Part shown: in pieces, positions 1 through 5,401 of the stretch
Numbering within the stretch: the first letter of the stretch is position 1
Layout: each line of letters begins with the position of its first letter
Origin: Sphingomonas sp. UBA4766
GTDB taxonomy: Bacteria > Pseudomonadota > Alphaproteobacteria > Sphingomonadales > Sphingomonadaceae
Assembly (NCBI GenBank): GCA_002403415.1
Contig: DHHS01000069.1
Location: forward strand, 20,360 to 28,120
Reading direction: 5' to 3'
Length of the DNA stretch: 7,761 nucleotides
Position numbers and translations under genes: made by a program
The notes under the pieces: generated by a model
What the model was told of the DNA's origin: nothing
The model's input: only the letters and a program-made list of their open reading frames with translations
The model's database searches: none

Positions 1-295
1 CGCCGCGCGCCTGCCGCACCAGCGCGACATGGTTCACATAGGCCGAGCCATCGGCCCATTGATATGCACGCGGCAGCGGTGCGGCGGCGCCATGTTCGTG
101 AAAGCGCCGCATCGGGATCATCTCATGCTGCAAATCGGTGTGGAGATTGCGCAGTGCAGGCTCGATCCGGTCCCAGTCATCGAGTGCGGCCTGCAGCGTC
201 GGGGCGATATGCGCGGCGTCGGCGCACCACGCCAAATCGTTGGACACGACCACGAGCTTTCCGTCACGCCCGTGCTTCAGGCTGGCCAATTTCAT
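1..295 (-). CDS. Fumarylacetoacetate hydrolase family protein, 5' part (N-terminal domain only)
   Basis: The visible 98 residues begin MKLASLKHGRDGKLVVVSND and continue through a helical stretch (about residues 33-68) to PLPRAYQWADGSAYVNH (74-90). This is the recognisable N-terminal domain of two-domain FAA-hydrolase proteins of about 330 residues, placed before the catalytic FAA-hydrolase fold. The family hydrolyses C-C bonds in acylpyruvate-type substrates; the classic reaction is fumarylacetoacetate to fumarate plus acetoacetate in tyrosine/homogentisate breakdown. The metal-binding residues lie in the missing C-terminal part, so the exact substrate cannot be checked. The ATG at 295 is supported by GGGAG (303-307 on the minus strand) seven bases upstream. 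No signal peptide is visible, so the protein is cytoplasmic. The gene is cut by the left window edge and is divergent from the acyl-CoA dehydrogenase gene. The family call is firm; the specific reaction is an inference. Confidence 0.85.
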   Translation of the reverse strand, partial: MKLASLKHGRDGKLVVVSNDLAWCADAAHIAPTLQAALDDWDRIEPALRNLHTDLQHEMIPMRRFHEHGAAAPLPRAYQWADGSAYVNHVALVRQARG

Positions 296-368
296 GCGCG
301 CTCTCCCAAAATTGTAATGACCTTATCCGCTTGCCTTTGGCGAAGTCGAGCGGCGTTTCGCGAATGGC

Positions 369-397
369 TTGACCGGACCGGTTTCGGCACGCAACGT
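369..397 (+). promoter_or_regulatory. Possible sigma-70-type promoter for the acyl-CoA dehydrogenase gene
   Basis: TTGACC (369-374) is followed after 17 bp by CAACGT (392-397), which keeps only the A at position 2 and the T at position 6 of the -10 consensus. Transcription would start near 404, giving a leader of about 24 bases. The -10 lies inside the inverted repeat at 385-401. The -35 is good and the -10 is weak, so this remains a candidate. Confidence 0.3.
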
Positions 398-401
398 GCC
401 G
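385..401. repeat. 17-bp inverted repeat, operator-like, upstream of acyl-CoA dehydrogenase gene
   Basis: CGGCACG (385-391) and CGTGCCG (395-401) are perfect 7-bp inverted arms around CAA. The repeat covers the candidate -10 and ends 26 bases before the chosen start codon, a position where a dimeric repressor such as a TetR-family regulator would block transcription. In RNA it could form a hairpin, but the three-base loop and the lack of a following T-run argue against a terminator. No regulator gene is in the window. Confidence 0.5.
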
Positions 402-415
402 CGCAACCGCATCAT

Positions 416-421
416 GAGAGG
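416..421 (+). promoter_or_regulatory. Ribosome binding site deciding the acyl-CoA dehydrogenase start
   Basis: GAGAGG ends at 421. It abuts the ATG at 422 with no spacing but lies six bases from the ATG at 428, so 428 is the better start. The reading frame is open back to base 29, but that extension has no family resemblance and would run through the divergent promoter region. Confidence 0.6.
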
Positions 422-427
422 ATGACC

Positions 428-1579
428 ATGCTCGACACGCTTCCCGGCCGTTTTGCCTATAACGAGGATCATGAGGCGTTCCGCCAGACAGTGCGCAGCT
501 TCCTTCAGAAAGAAGGCGTCCCCAATGTTGGCCAATGGGAGGCCGACCGGCTGGTCCCCAAGGCTTTTTGGCGCAAGGCGGGCGAAATCGGGATGCTGTG
601 CCCGACCGTGCCAGAGGCTTATGGCGGCCTTGGCCTGGATTTTGGCTATAACGCGATTGTTGATGAGGAAATGAGCTATCTGGGGGTGCCTGCCGGGTTT
701 TCGCTGCAGTCGGACATCGTGTGCGATTATCTGGTCGCTTATGGCAGCGAAGAGCAAAAGGCGCAGTGGCTCCCCCGGCTGGTATCGGGCGAAACGATCA
801 CCGCGATTGCGATGACCGAACCAGGCACCGGGAGCGACCTGCAGGCGATCCGGACCAGTGCGGTCAAGGATGGCAATCATTACGTCCTCAACGGCTCAAA
901 AACCTATATCACCAACGGTCAGAATGCCGATCTGATCCTTGTCGTCGCCAAGACCGATCCCGACGCGAAGCCCGCGTATAAGGGCATGTCGATCATCCTG
1001 GTCGAGGCCGAGCGCGAAGGGTTCAAGCGCGGGCGCAAGCTCGACAAAATCGGGCAGGATGCGGCCGACACTAGCGAGTTGTTTTTCGAAGACGTGCGCG
1101 TGCCAATGACAAATTGCCTTGGCGAGGAGGGCAAGGGCTTTATCTATCTGATGAGCCAATTGCCGCAGGAACGCCTGTCAATCGCGGTGGGCACGCAGGC
1201 GAGCGCGCAAAAGGCGTTTGACGAAACGGTCGAGTTCACCAAGACGCGCAAGGCCTTTGCGGGGATGGTGTTTGATTTTCAAAACACGCGCTTTGTGCTG
1301 GCAGACCTCAAGGCGAAATTGCAGGTCGGCTGGGCGCATCTCGACTGGGCGATCAAGCGGCATCTGGCCAAGGAACTCACCCCGACCGAGGGCGCCGCCG
1401 CCAAGCTGTGGCACACCGAGCTGCAATGGGAAGTAATGGACAAATGCCTCCAGCTTCATGGCGGCGCGGGCTATATGAACGAGTATCCGATTGCGCGGAT
1501 GTGGCGCGCGGCCCGTGTCAGCCGCATCTATGGCGGCACCAACGAAATCATGAAGGAACTGATCGGGCGTTCGCTTTAG
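428..1579 (+). CDS. Acyl-CoA dehydrogenase, long-chain/isovaleryl-type active site
   Basis: The product is 383 residues, the usual length for this FAD-dependent family, which oxidises acyl-CoA to trans-2-enoyl-CoA and passes electrons to ETF. An N-terminal helical domain (about 10-125) precedes the family signature AMTEPGTGSDLQA (128-140). A beta-domain (about 130-235) and a C-terminal helical bundle follow, with QLHGGAGYMNEYPIAR (342-357) and IYGGTNEIMKE (367-377). The position that carries the catalytic Glu in medium- and short-chain enzymes (YEGT) is Gly here (YGGT). As in LCAD and isovaleryl-CoA dehydrogenase, the base is expected in LPQERL, at Glu248. The Asp usual in the R-D-A-R segment before this motif is Ala361. 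Substrate is therefore probably a long or branched acyl-CoA, or one from a catabolic route; chain length cannot be read. No export signal is present. The gene is divergent from the FAA-hydrolase gene and convergent with carbonic anhydrase, so it is probably transcribed alone. The family call is very secure. Confidence 0.93.
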   Translation: MLDTLPGRFAYNEDHEAFRQTVRSFLQKEGVPNVGQWEADRLVPKAFWRKAGEIGMLCPTVPEAYGGLGLDFGYNAIVDEEMSYLGVPAGFSLQSDIVCDYLVAYGSEEQKAQWLPRLVSGETITAIAMTEPGTGSDLQAIRTSAVKDGNHYVLNGSKTYITNGQNADLILVVAKTDPDAKPAYKGMSIILVEAEREGFKRGRKLDKIGQDAADTSELFFEDVRVPMTNCLGEEGKGFIYLMSQLPQERLSIAVGTQASAQKAFDETVEFTKTRKAFAGMVFDFQNTRFVLADLKAKLQVGWAHLDWAIKRHLAKELTPTEGAAAKLWHTELQWEVMDKCLQLHGGAGYMNEYPIARMWRAARVSRIYGGTNEIMKELIGRSL

Positions 1580-1608
1580 CCATTCGCAGCGGGGCGGGCA
1601 GGCGGCGC

Positions 1609-2412
1609 TCAGCGACCGTGGAGGAGGAACCGTCGGTAGAGCGGTTGCAGCGGTCGCGCGTTGAAGGGGAAGATCGCCTGAAATCGGGCGATCTGCGCAG
1701 CGGACGCAGCGATTGGCTGGCCCAATACGATCCAGTCGACCTTTTCCGCGCAAGGGGGTGTCGTCAGCGATCCTTCGTAGCGATAAAAATCGCGTGCCTT
1801 GGGCAGCAACCGGTTGAGGTCGATCGCGGCCCCGGCGCGGGCGTCGCCGCGCATCGGCGGGACGGTGTCGAGCAGCGACTGTAACACCGGATTGGCCGCG
1901 CCCTCCGCCACAAAGACTCCGACGACGCCGATTGTTCCTTCGGGGAGCGTGTGCACGAAATGGAGTTCCAGCGGGAAGCGCCGCCCGGCGAGCAGATGCT
2001 CGCTGGGGTGATGGATGTGGAATTGGGACAGGGCATAACGCCGACCTCCCACAGCGATGCTGCTGCCCGATGCCGCCTCGAATTCGACGGTATGGCCATT
2101 ATTGATTGCCCTGAGCGGCTGCGGTTTCCAGTCGAACACGATCGTGCCGAGACCCGCCTCAATCGCGTCGGCAAGATCGACCGGGCTTTCCTGATTGCCA
2201 TTGTTGCAGATCGCATAGCTCTTGCTCAGTTCAGACCAGTGATCGGGCCCGGTCGGACCGACATAGCCCCATTCGGTGCGGGTAGCTTCGCCCGCGACTG
2301 TCGATGGTGGCGTTTGAGCAGCGGGTGCGGACTGAATTTGGGCGGGCGCAGCGCCCAGCGTGAGCAAGGCCGGCATGACCGCGGTGACCGTAAACGCAGA
2401 AAAGTTAGACAT
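1609..2412 (-). CDS. Alpha-class carbonic anhydrase, exported
   Basis: The product is 267 residues and interconverts CO2 and bicarbonate with a zinc ion, most likely in the periplasm. A hydrophobic N-terminus (about residues 5-24) ends in AAPA-Q, a plausible signal peptidase I site after Ala24; its n-region lacks basic residues, which is slightly atypical. The alpha-CA fold is marked by WGY (48-50), the QSPVDL-like QESPVDL (74-80), NNGHTVEF (104-111) with the proton-shuttle His107, QFHIHHPSEH (130-139) with zinc ligands His132 and His134 and conserved Glu138, LELHFVH (148-154) with the third ligand His151, and GSLTTPPC (214-221) with the substrate-gating Thr217. Cys69 and Cys221 sit where bacterial alpha-CAs form a disulfide, consistent with export. 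All catalytic residues are present, so it should be active. The start at 2412 follows GGAGG by eight bases; ATG at 2427 is an alternative overlapping that site. The gene is monocistronic, convergent with the dehydrogenase gene and divergent from the amidohydrolase operon. Confidence 0.95.
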   Translation of the reverse strand: MSNFSAFTVTAVMPALLTLGAAPAQIQSAPAAQTPPSTVAGEATRTEWGYVGPTGPDHWSELSKSYAICNNGNQESPVDLADAIEAGLGTIVFDWKPQPLRAINNGHTVEFEAASGSSIAVGGRRYALSQFHIHHPSEHLLAGRRFPLELHFVHTLPEGTIGVVGVFVAEGAANPVLQSLLDTVPPMRGDARAGAAIDLNRLLPKARDFYRYEGSLTTPPCAEKVDWIVLGQPIAASAAQIARFQAIFPFNARPLQPLYRRFLLHGR

Positions 2413-2420
2413 TGTTCGAT

Positions 2421-2425
2421 CCTCC
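2421..2425 (-). promoter_or_regulatory. Ribosome binding site of the carbonic anhydrase gene
   Basis: GGAGG on the minus strand, eight bases before the ATG at 2412. It is the strongest Shine-Dalgarno sequence in the window and excludes the longer in-frame start at 2427, which would overlap it. Confidence 0.75.
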
Positions 2426-2533
2426 ATTGGTGATCGACGGCGCCGCTTGCTCTCGGCTGCCCGGAATGGAACGCTAGACCGAGGCCGATGCGCCAGGCAA
2501 GGGGCGAGCAAGTAACGCACAGCACCGGTTCCT

Positions 2534-2542
2534 GCATAATGC
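2534..2542. repeat. Near-palindromic box GCATAATGC upstream of the operon promoter
   Basis: The arms GCAT and ATGC flank a single A. The box lies 12 bases upstream of the TTGACA at 2555. The same box with a central T (GCATTATGC) occurs at 6951-6959, 13 bases upstream of another TTGACA. A shared regulator site is possible; chance is not excluded. Confidence 0.35.
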
Positions 2543-2554
2543 GATCATGGACGA

Positions 2555-2583
2555 TTGACAGGTGCGAACACAGCCATGATGCT
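2555..2583 (+). promoter_or_regulatory. Candidate promoter of the amidohydrolase/S41 operon
   Basis: A consensus -35 TTGACA (2555-2560) is followed after 17 bp by GATGCT (2578-2583), which matches TATAAT at positions 2, 3 and 6. The start of transcription would be near 2590, leaving a leader of about 30 bases that includes AAGGGA (2607-2612). Position and spacing are right for the gene starting at 2621. Confidence 0.5.
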
Positions 2584-2620
2584 GCTCGCCGTCGACAGGC
2601 CATGACAAGGGAAGCGATTG

Positions 2621-4063
2621 ATGGGGGAAGGTTTTCGGCGCGTGCGCAGCGGGGCCGCGGTTGTGACGGCTTGTGCGATGCTGGGTGCATGTGCGACTGA
2701 TGGCGTGGCCAGACCCAGGGCGGACGGGGCGCCCGCCAAGGCGGCAGCGACCACGCCGGGCAAGGCGTATAGCCGCGATCCCTTTCCCTCGACCTATCGC
2801 CCCTATGCCGGCGTGCCGACGCTCATCACCAATGTGACCATTTATGATGGCGAGGGTGGCAAGATCGAGCGCGGCCAGATTTTGCTCGCCGATGGCAAGA
2901 TTGTCGCGCTCGGGCAAACGGTCGACGCGCCCGCCGGTGCAGTCGTGATCGACGGCGCAAAGAAATATGTCACCCCCGGCATCATCGACGTCCACAGCCA
3001 TTTGGGCAATTATCCCTCGCCCGGGGTGCAGGCGAATTCGGATGGCAATGAAGCAACGTCGCCGGTCACCGCCGATGTCTGGGCCGAACATAGCGTGTGG
3101 CCGCAAGATCCGGGGTTCAGCCGGGCACTCGCCAATGGCGGCGTCACGACGCTCCAGATTTTGCCCGGCTCGGCCAATCTGTTTGGCGGGCGATCGGTGG
3201 TGCTCAAAAACGTCTATGCGCGCACGGCACAGGGGATGAAGTTTCCCGGCGCGCCCTATGGCCTGAAAATGGCGTGCGGGGAGAACCCCAAGCGCGTCTA
3301 TGGTGCCAAGGGGCGGCAACCCTCCACCCGGATGGGCAATGTCGCGGTCAATCGCCAGACTTGGGCGCGTGCGGCCGAATATAAGCGCCGCTGGGACAAA
3401 TATGAAAAAGAAGGCGGCGAGCCGCCGACCCGCGACATCGGCATGGATACGCTGCGCGGGGTGTTGGCGGGCGAAATTCTGGTTCAAAACCATTGCTACC
3501 GCGCCGATGAAATGGCGATCGTCATGGATATGGCGAAGGAATTTGGCTATAAAGTCACCGCATTCCACCACGCAGTCGAAGCCTATAAGATCGGCGACTT
3601 GTTAAAGGCCAATGGCACGTGCGCGGCGGTGTGGGCCGATTGGTGGGGGTTCAAGATGGAATCCTATGACGCGATCAGTGAGAACTTGGCACTGCTCGAC
3701 AATGCCGGTGCCTGCGCGATGATCCATTCGGACGACGCCAATGGGATTCAGCGGCTCAATCAGGAAGTAGCAAAGGCGCTCGCCGCCGGGCGGCGGGCGG
3801 GAATGACGATTTCCGACGCGCAGGCGTGGCGCTGGCTGACGTATAACCCGGCGCAGGCGCTCGGCATCGCCGACAAGACCGGCAGCCTGAAGCCAGGCAA
3901 GATGGCCGATGTGGTGCTATGGAACAACGACCCGTTCAGCGTCTATTCGCGGCCTGAAAAAGTGTGGGTCGATGGCGCCCTGTTATATGATGCCAATAAC
4001 CCCAAATTGCGGCCGGTGTCCGATTTCGAACTTGGCCAGCCCGGATCGGGAGATGTGAAGTGA
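2621..4063 (+). CDS. Lipoprotein amidohydrolase (imidazolonepropionase/prolidase-like), metal site intact
   Basis: The product is 480 residues. A basic N-terminus and hydrophobic segment lead to the lipobox LGAC (21-24), so the mature protein is lipidated at Cys24 and held in the envelope. An Ala/Pro-rich linker (about 28-60) precedes a small beta-sandwich (from about 66) and a TIM-barrel amidohydrolase domain of the COG1228 type. Visible metal ligands are TPGIIDVHSHLG (118-129; His125, His127), His291 in QNHCYRADEM, His316 or His317 in FHHAVEAYKI, and Asp371 in IHSDDANG. Lys216 in LKMACGENPK may be a bridging lysine, but this is unproven. The C-terminal GSLKPGKMADVVLWNNDPF (421-439) closes the sandwich. 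Relatives hydrolyse cyclic amides or Xaa-Pro dipeptides; the substrate here is unknown. ATG 2621 is preferred over TTG 2618 because AAGGGA (2607-2612) is eight bases upstream. Its stop overlaps the start of the next, paralogous gene by four bases. Confidence 0.88.
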   Translation: MGEGFRRVRSGAAVVTACAMLGACATDGVARPRADGAPAKAAATTPGKAYSRDPFPSTYRPYAGVPTLITNVTIYDGEGGKIERGQILLADGKIVALGQTVDAPAGAVVIDGAKKYVTPGIIDVHSHLGNYPSPGVQANSDGNEATSPVTADVWAEHSVWPQDPGFSRALANGGVTTLQILPGSANLFGGRSVVLKNVYARTAQGMKFPGAPYGLKMACGENPKRVYGAKGRQPSTRMGNVAVNRQTWARAAEYKRRWDKYEKEGGEPPTRDIGMDTLRGVLAGEILVQNHCYRADEMAIVMDMAKEFGYKVTAFHHAVEAYKIGDLLKANGTCAAVWADWWGFKMESYDAISENLALLDNAGACAMIHSDDANGIQRLNQEVAKALAAGRRAGMTISDAQAWRWLTYNPAQALGIADKTGSLKPGKMADVVLWNNDPFSVYSRPEKVWVDGALLYDANNPKLRPVSDFELGQPGSGDVK

Positions 4064-5358
4064 AGCGCCTCCTCCTCTTGACTGCTGCCTTCCTCGCCAG
4101 CCCTGCAGCGGCCCAATCGGTGGCGATCACCCATGCGCGGGTGGTGATCGGGGATGGTTCGGCCCCGATTGAGGATGCAACGGTCGTGATCCGGGGCGGC
4201 CGCGTGGTCGCTGCGGGCAAGGGCGTCGCTGTCCCCGCCGATGTGCCGGTGGTCGATGCGGGCGGGCGGTTTGTCACCCCCGGCATTGTTGCGGGCTTCA
4301 CGCGGATGGGGCTGGTCGAGGTCGATGGCGTCGACGAGGCCAATGACGAAGCGGCGGGCAATTCGCCCTTCCACGCCTCGATCGACATCGCGCTGGCGAT
4401 CAACCCGGCGACCAGCGCCATCGCGCTGAACCGAGCAGAGGGGGTCACCCGCGCCGTCGTGGCGCCGGGCACGCGCGGGTCGATCTTTGCCGGGCAAGGC
4501 GCGATCATCGATCTGGGCAGTGATCCCGATTCGGTCACGGTGCCGCGCGCCTTCCAGTTCATGGAATGGGGCGAAAGCGGTGCGCGCGCGGCCGGGGGCA
4601 GCCGTCCCGCCGCGATCACCGCGTTTCGCGATGCGCTGAAGGCAGCACAAGCCTATGCCCGCACGCCGGGGGCTTATCTGGATCAGGGGCGCGATGTTCT
4701 CGTCAACCGTGCGGATGCGGTCGCCCTGGGCGCAGTCGTGACGGGCAAGGTCCCGCTGCTCATTCATGTCGAACGGGCGTCCGACATGCGCGCGCTCATC
4801 GCGCTGCGGGGCGAATTCCCGGCGCTGCGCCTGGTGTTTGTCGGCGCGTCGGAGGGGTGGCTGGTCGCGCGCGAGCTGGCCGCCGCCAAGATTCCGGTGA
4901 TCGCGTCGGCGCTGAACGATCTGCCAGAGGCGTTCGAATCAATCGCTGCCACCCAGTCCAATGTCGGGCGGATGAAGTCCGCTGGTGTTGTGGTCGGCAT
5001 TGGCACGATCGGCGACAATGAAGCGCGCCAGGCCCGGTTGGAAAAGCAATATGCGGGGAATCTGGTGGCGCTGCACCATGTGCCGGGCGCAAGCGGGTTG
5101 AGCTGGGATCAGGCCTTTGCCGCGATCACCGGCGACGCAGCTGAAGCCGTTGGCATGGGCGGCGACATCGGCACGCTGCGGCCCGGACGGCGCGGCGATG
5201 TCGTGATCTGGGACGGCGATCCGCTCGAACTCGGCACGGCGGTGGTCAGCGTCTATGTTGACGGGGTGAAGCAATCGCTCGCCACCCGCCAAAGCGAGCT
5301 GCTGAAACGCTATCGCCAGCCGGGGGAGGCTGCGCTACCAAAAGCGTATGAACGCTGA
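4060..5358 (+). CDS. Exported amidohydrolase paralogue lacking most metal ligands (probable pseudoenzyme)
   Basis: The product is 432 residues. MKRLLLLTAAFLASPAAAQ is a clean Sec signal peptide with cleavage expected after Ala18, so the protein is periplasmic rather than lipidated. It keeps the amidohydrolase layout: N-terminal sandwich strands (about 20-70), TPGI (73-76), a barrel, and GTLRPGRRGDVVIWDGDPL (371-389). It aligns by eye with the upstream protein, for example EGVTRAVVAPGTRGSIFAG (127-145). The metal site is eroded: the HxH motif is replaced by GFTRMG (Phe80, Arg82), the strand-6 His by VGASEG (261-266), and the strand-8 Asp region reads GIGTIGDNEAR (313-323). Only His236, in LLIHVERASDM, clearly remains. 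It is probably non-catalytic or uses another chemistry. It starts with GTG at 4060 inside a GTGA overlap with the upstream stop, with GGGAG (4048-4052) seven bases before, implying translational coupling and matched amounts. A structural partner role is inferred. Confidence 0.85.
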   Translation: MKRLLLLTAAFLASPAAAQSVAITHARVVIGDGSAPIEDATVVIRGGRVVAAGKGVAVPADVPVVDAGGRFVTPGIVAGFTRMGLVEVDGVDEANDEAAGNSPFHASIDIALAINPATSAIALNRAEGVTRAVVAPGTRGSIFAGQGAIIDLGSDPDSVTVPRAFQFMEWGESGARAAGGSRPAAITAFRDALKAAQAYARTPGAYLDQGRDVLVNRADAVALGAVVTGKVPLLIHVERASDMRALIALRGEFPALRLVFVGASEGWLVARELAAAKIPVIASALNDLPEAFESIAATQSNVGRMKSAGVVVGIGTIGDNEARQARLEKQYAGNLVALHHVPGASGLSWDQAFAAITGDAAEAVGMGGDIGTLRPGRRGDVVIWDGDPLELGTAVVSVYVDGVKQSLATRQSELLKRYRQPGEAALPKAYER

Positions 5359-5389
5359 TGTCGGGGTTAGTCGGCCCCGCAGCGGTCGT

Positions 5390-5393
5390 GGAG
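5390..5393 (+). promoter_or_regulatory. Ribosome binding site deciding the S41 peptidase start
   Basis: GGAG lies eight bases before the ATG at 5402. The earlier in-frame ATG at 5348 overlaps the previous gene and has its nearest purine-rich stretch (GGGGGAGG, 5322-5329) 18 bases away. Starting at 5402 also places the lipobox at a normal distance from the N-terminus. Confidence 0.65.
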
Positions 5394-5401
5394 TGAGGCG
5401 T

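Larger units (their letters stand above)
2413..2620. other. Divergent intergenic region between carbonic anhydrase and the amidohydrolase operon
   Basis: This 208-bp region separates two divergent start codons and holds no convincing small gene. On the plus strand it carries the candidate operon promoter (2555-2583), the near-palindrome GCATAATGC (2534-2542) and the AAGGGA ribosome binding site (2607-2612). No convincing promoter was found for the minus-strand carbonic anhydrase gene: the AT content is low and no hexamer pair with proper spacing stands out. Confidence 0.6.

Noticed and set aside
311..316. TACAAT on the minus strand as a -10 box for the FAA-hydrolase gene
   Set aside because: No -35 is present at proper spacing, and the start would fall at the ribosome binding site, leaving almost no leader.
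29..427. In-frame N-terminal extension of the acyl-CoA dehydrogenase back to base 29
   Set aside because: It would add 133 residues with no family resemblance, overlap the FAA-hydrolase gene on the other strand, and ignore the ribosome binding site before 428.
1580..1608. Bidirectional terminator between the convergent dehydrogenase and carbonic anhydrase genes
   Set aside because: The 29 bases hold no stem of useful length and no T-run on either strand.
2514..2532. GGAAC and CGTT on the minus strand upstream of carbonic anhydrase, resembling a general-stress EcfG promoter
   Set aside because: The spacing between the two elements is only 10 bases, whereas these promoters need about 16-17.
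2474..3571. Long minus-strand open frame opposite the first amidohydrolase
   Set aside because: It is an antisense shadow of a clear gene in GC-rich DNA, with Arg/His-rich low-quality composition and no recognisable domain.
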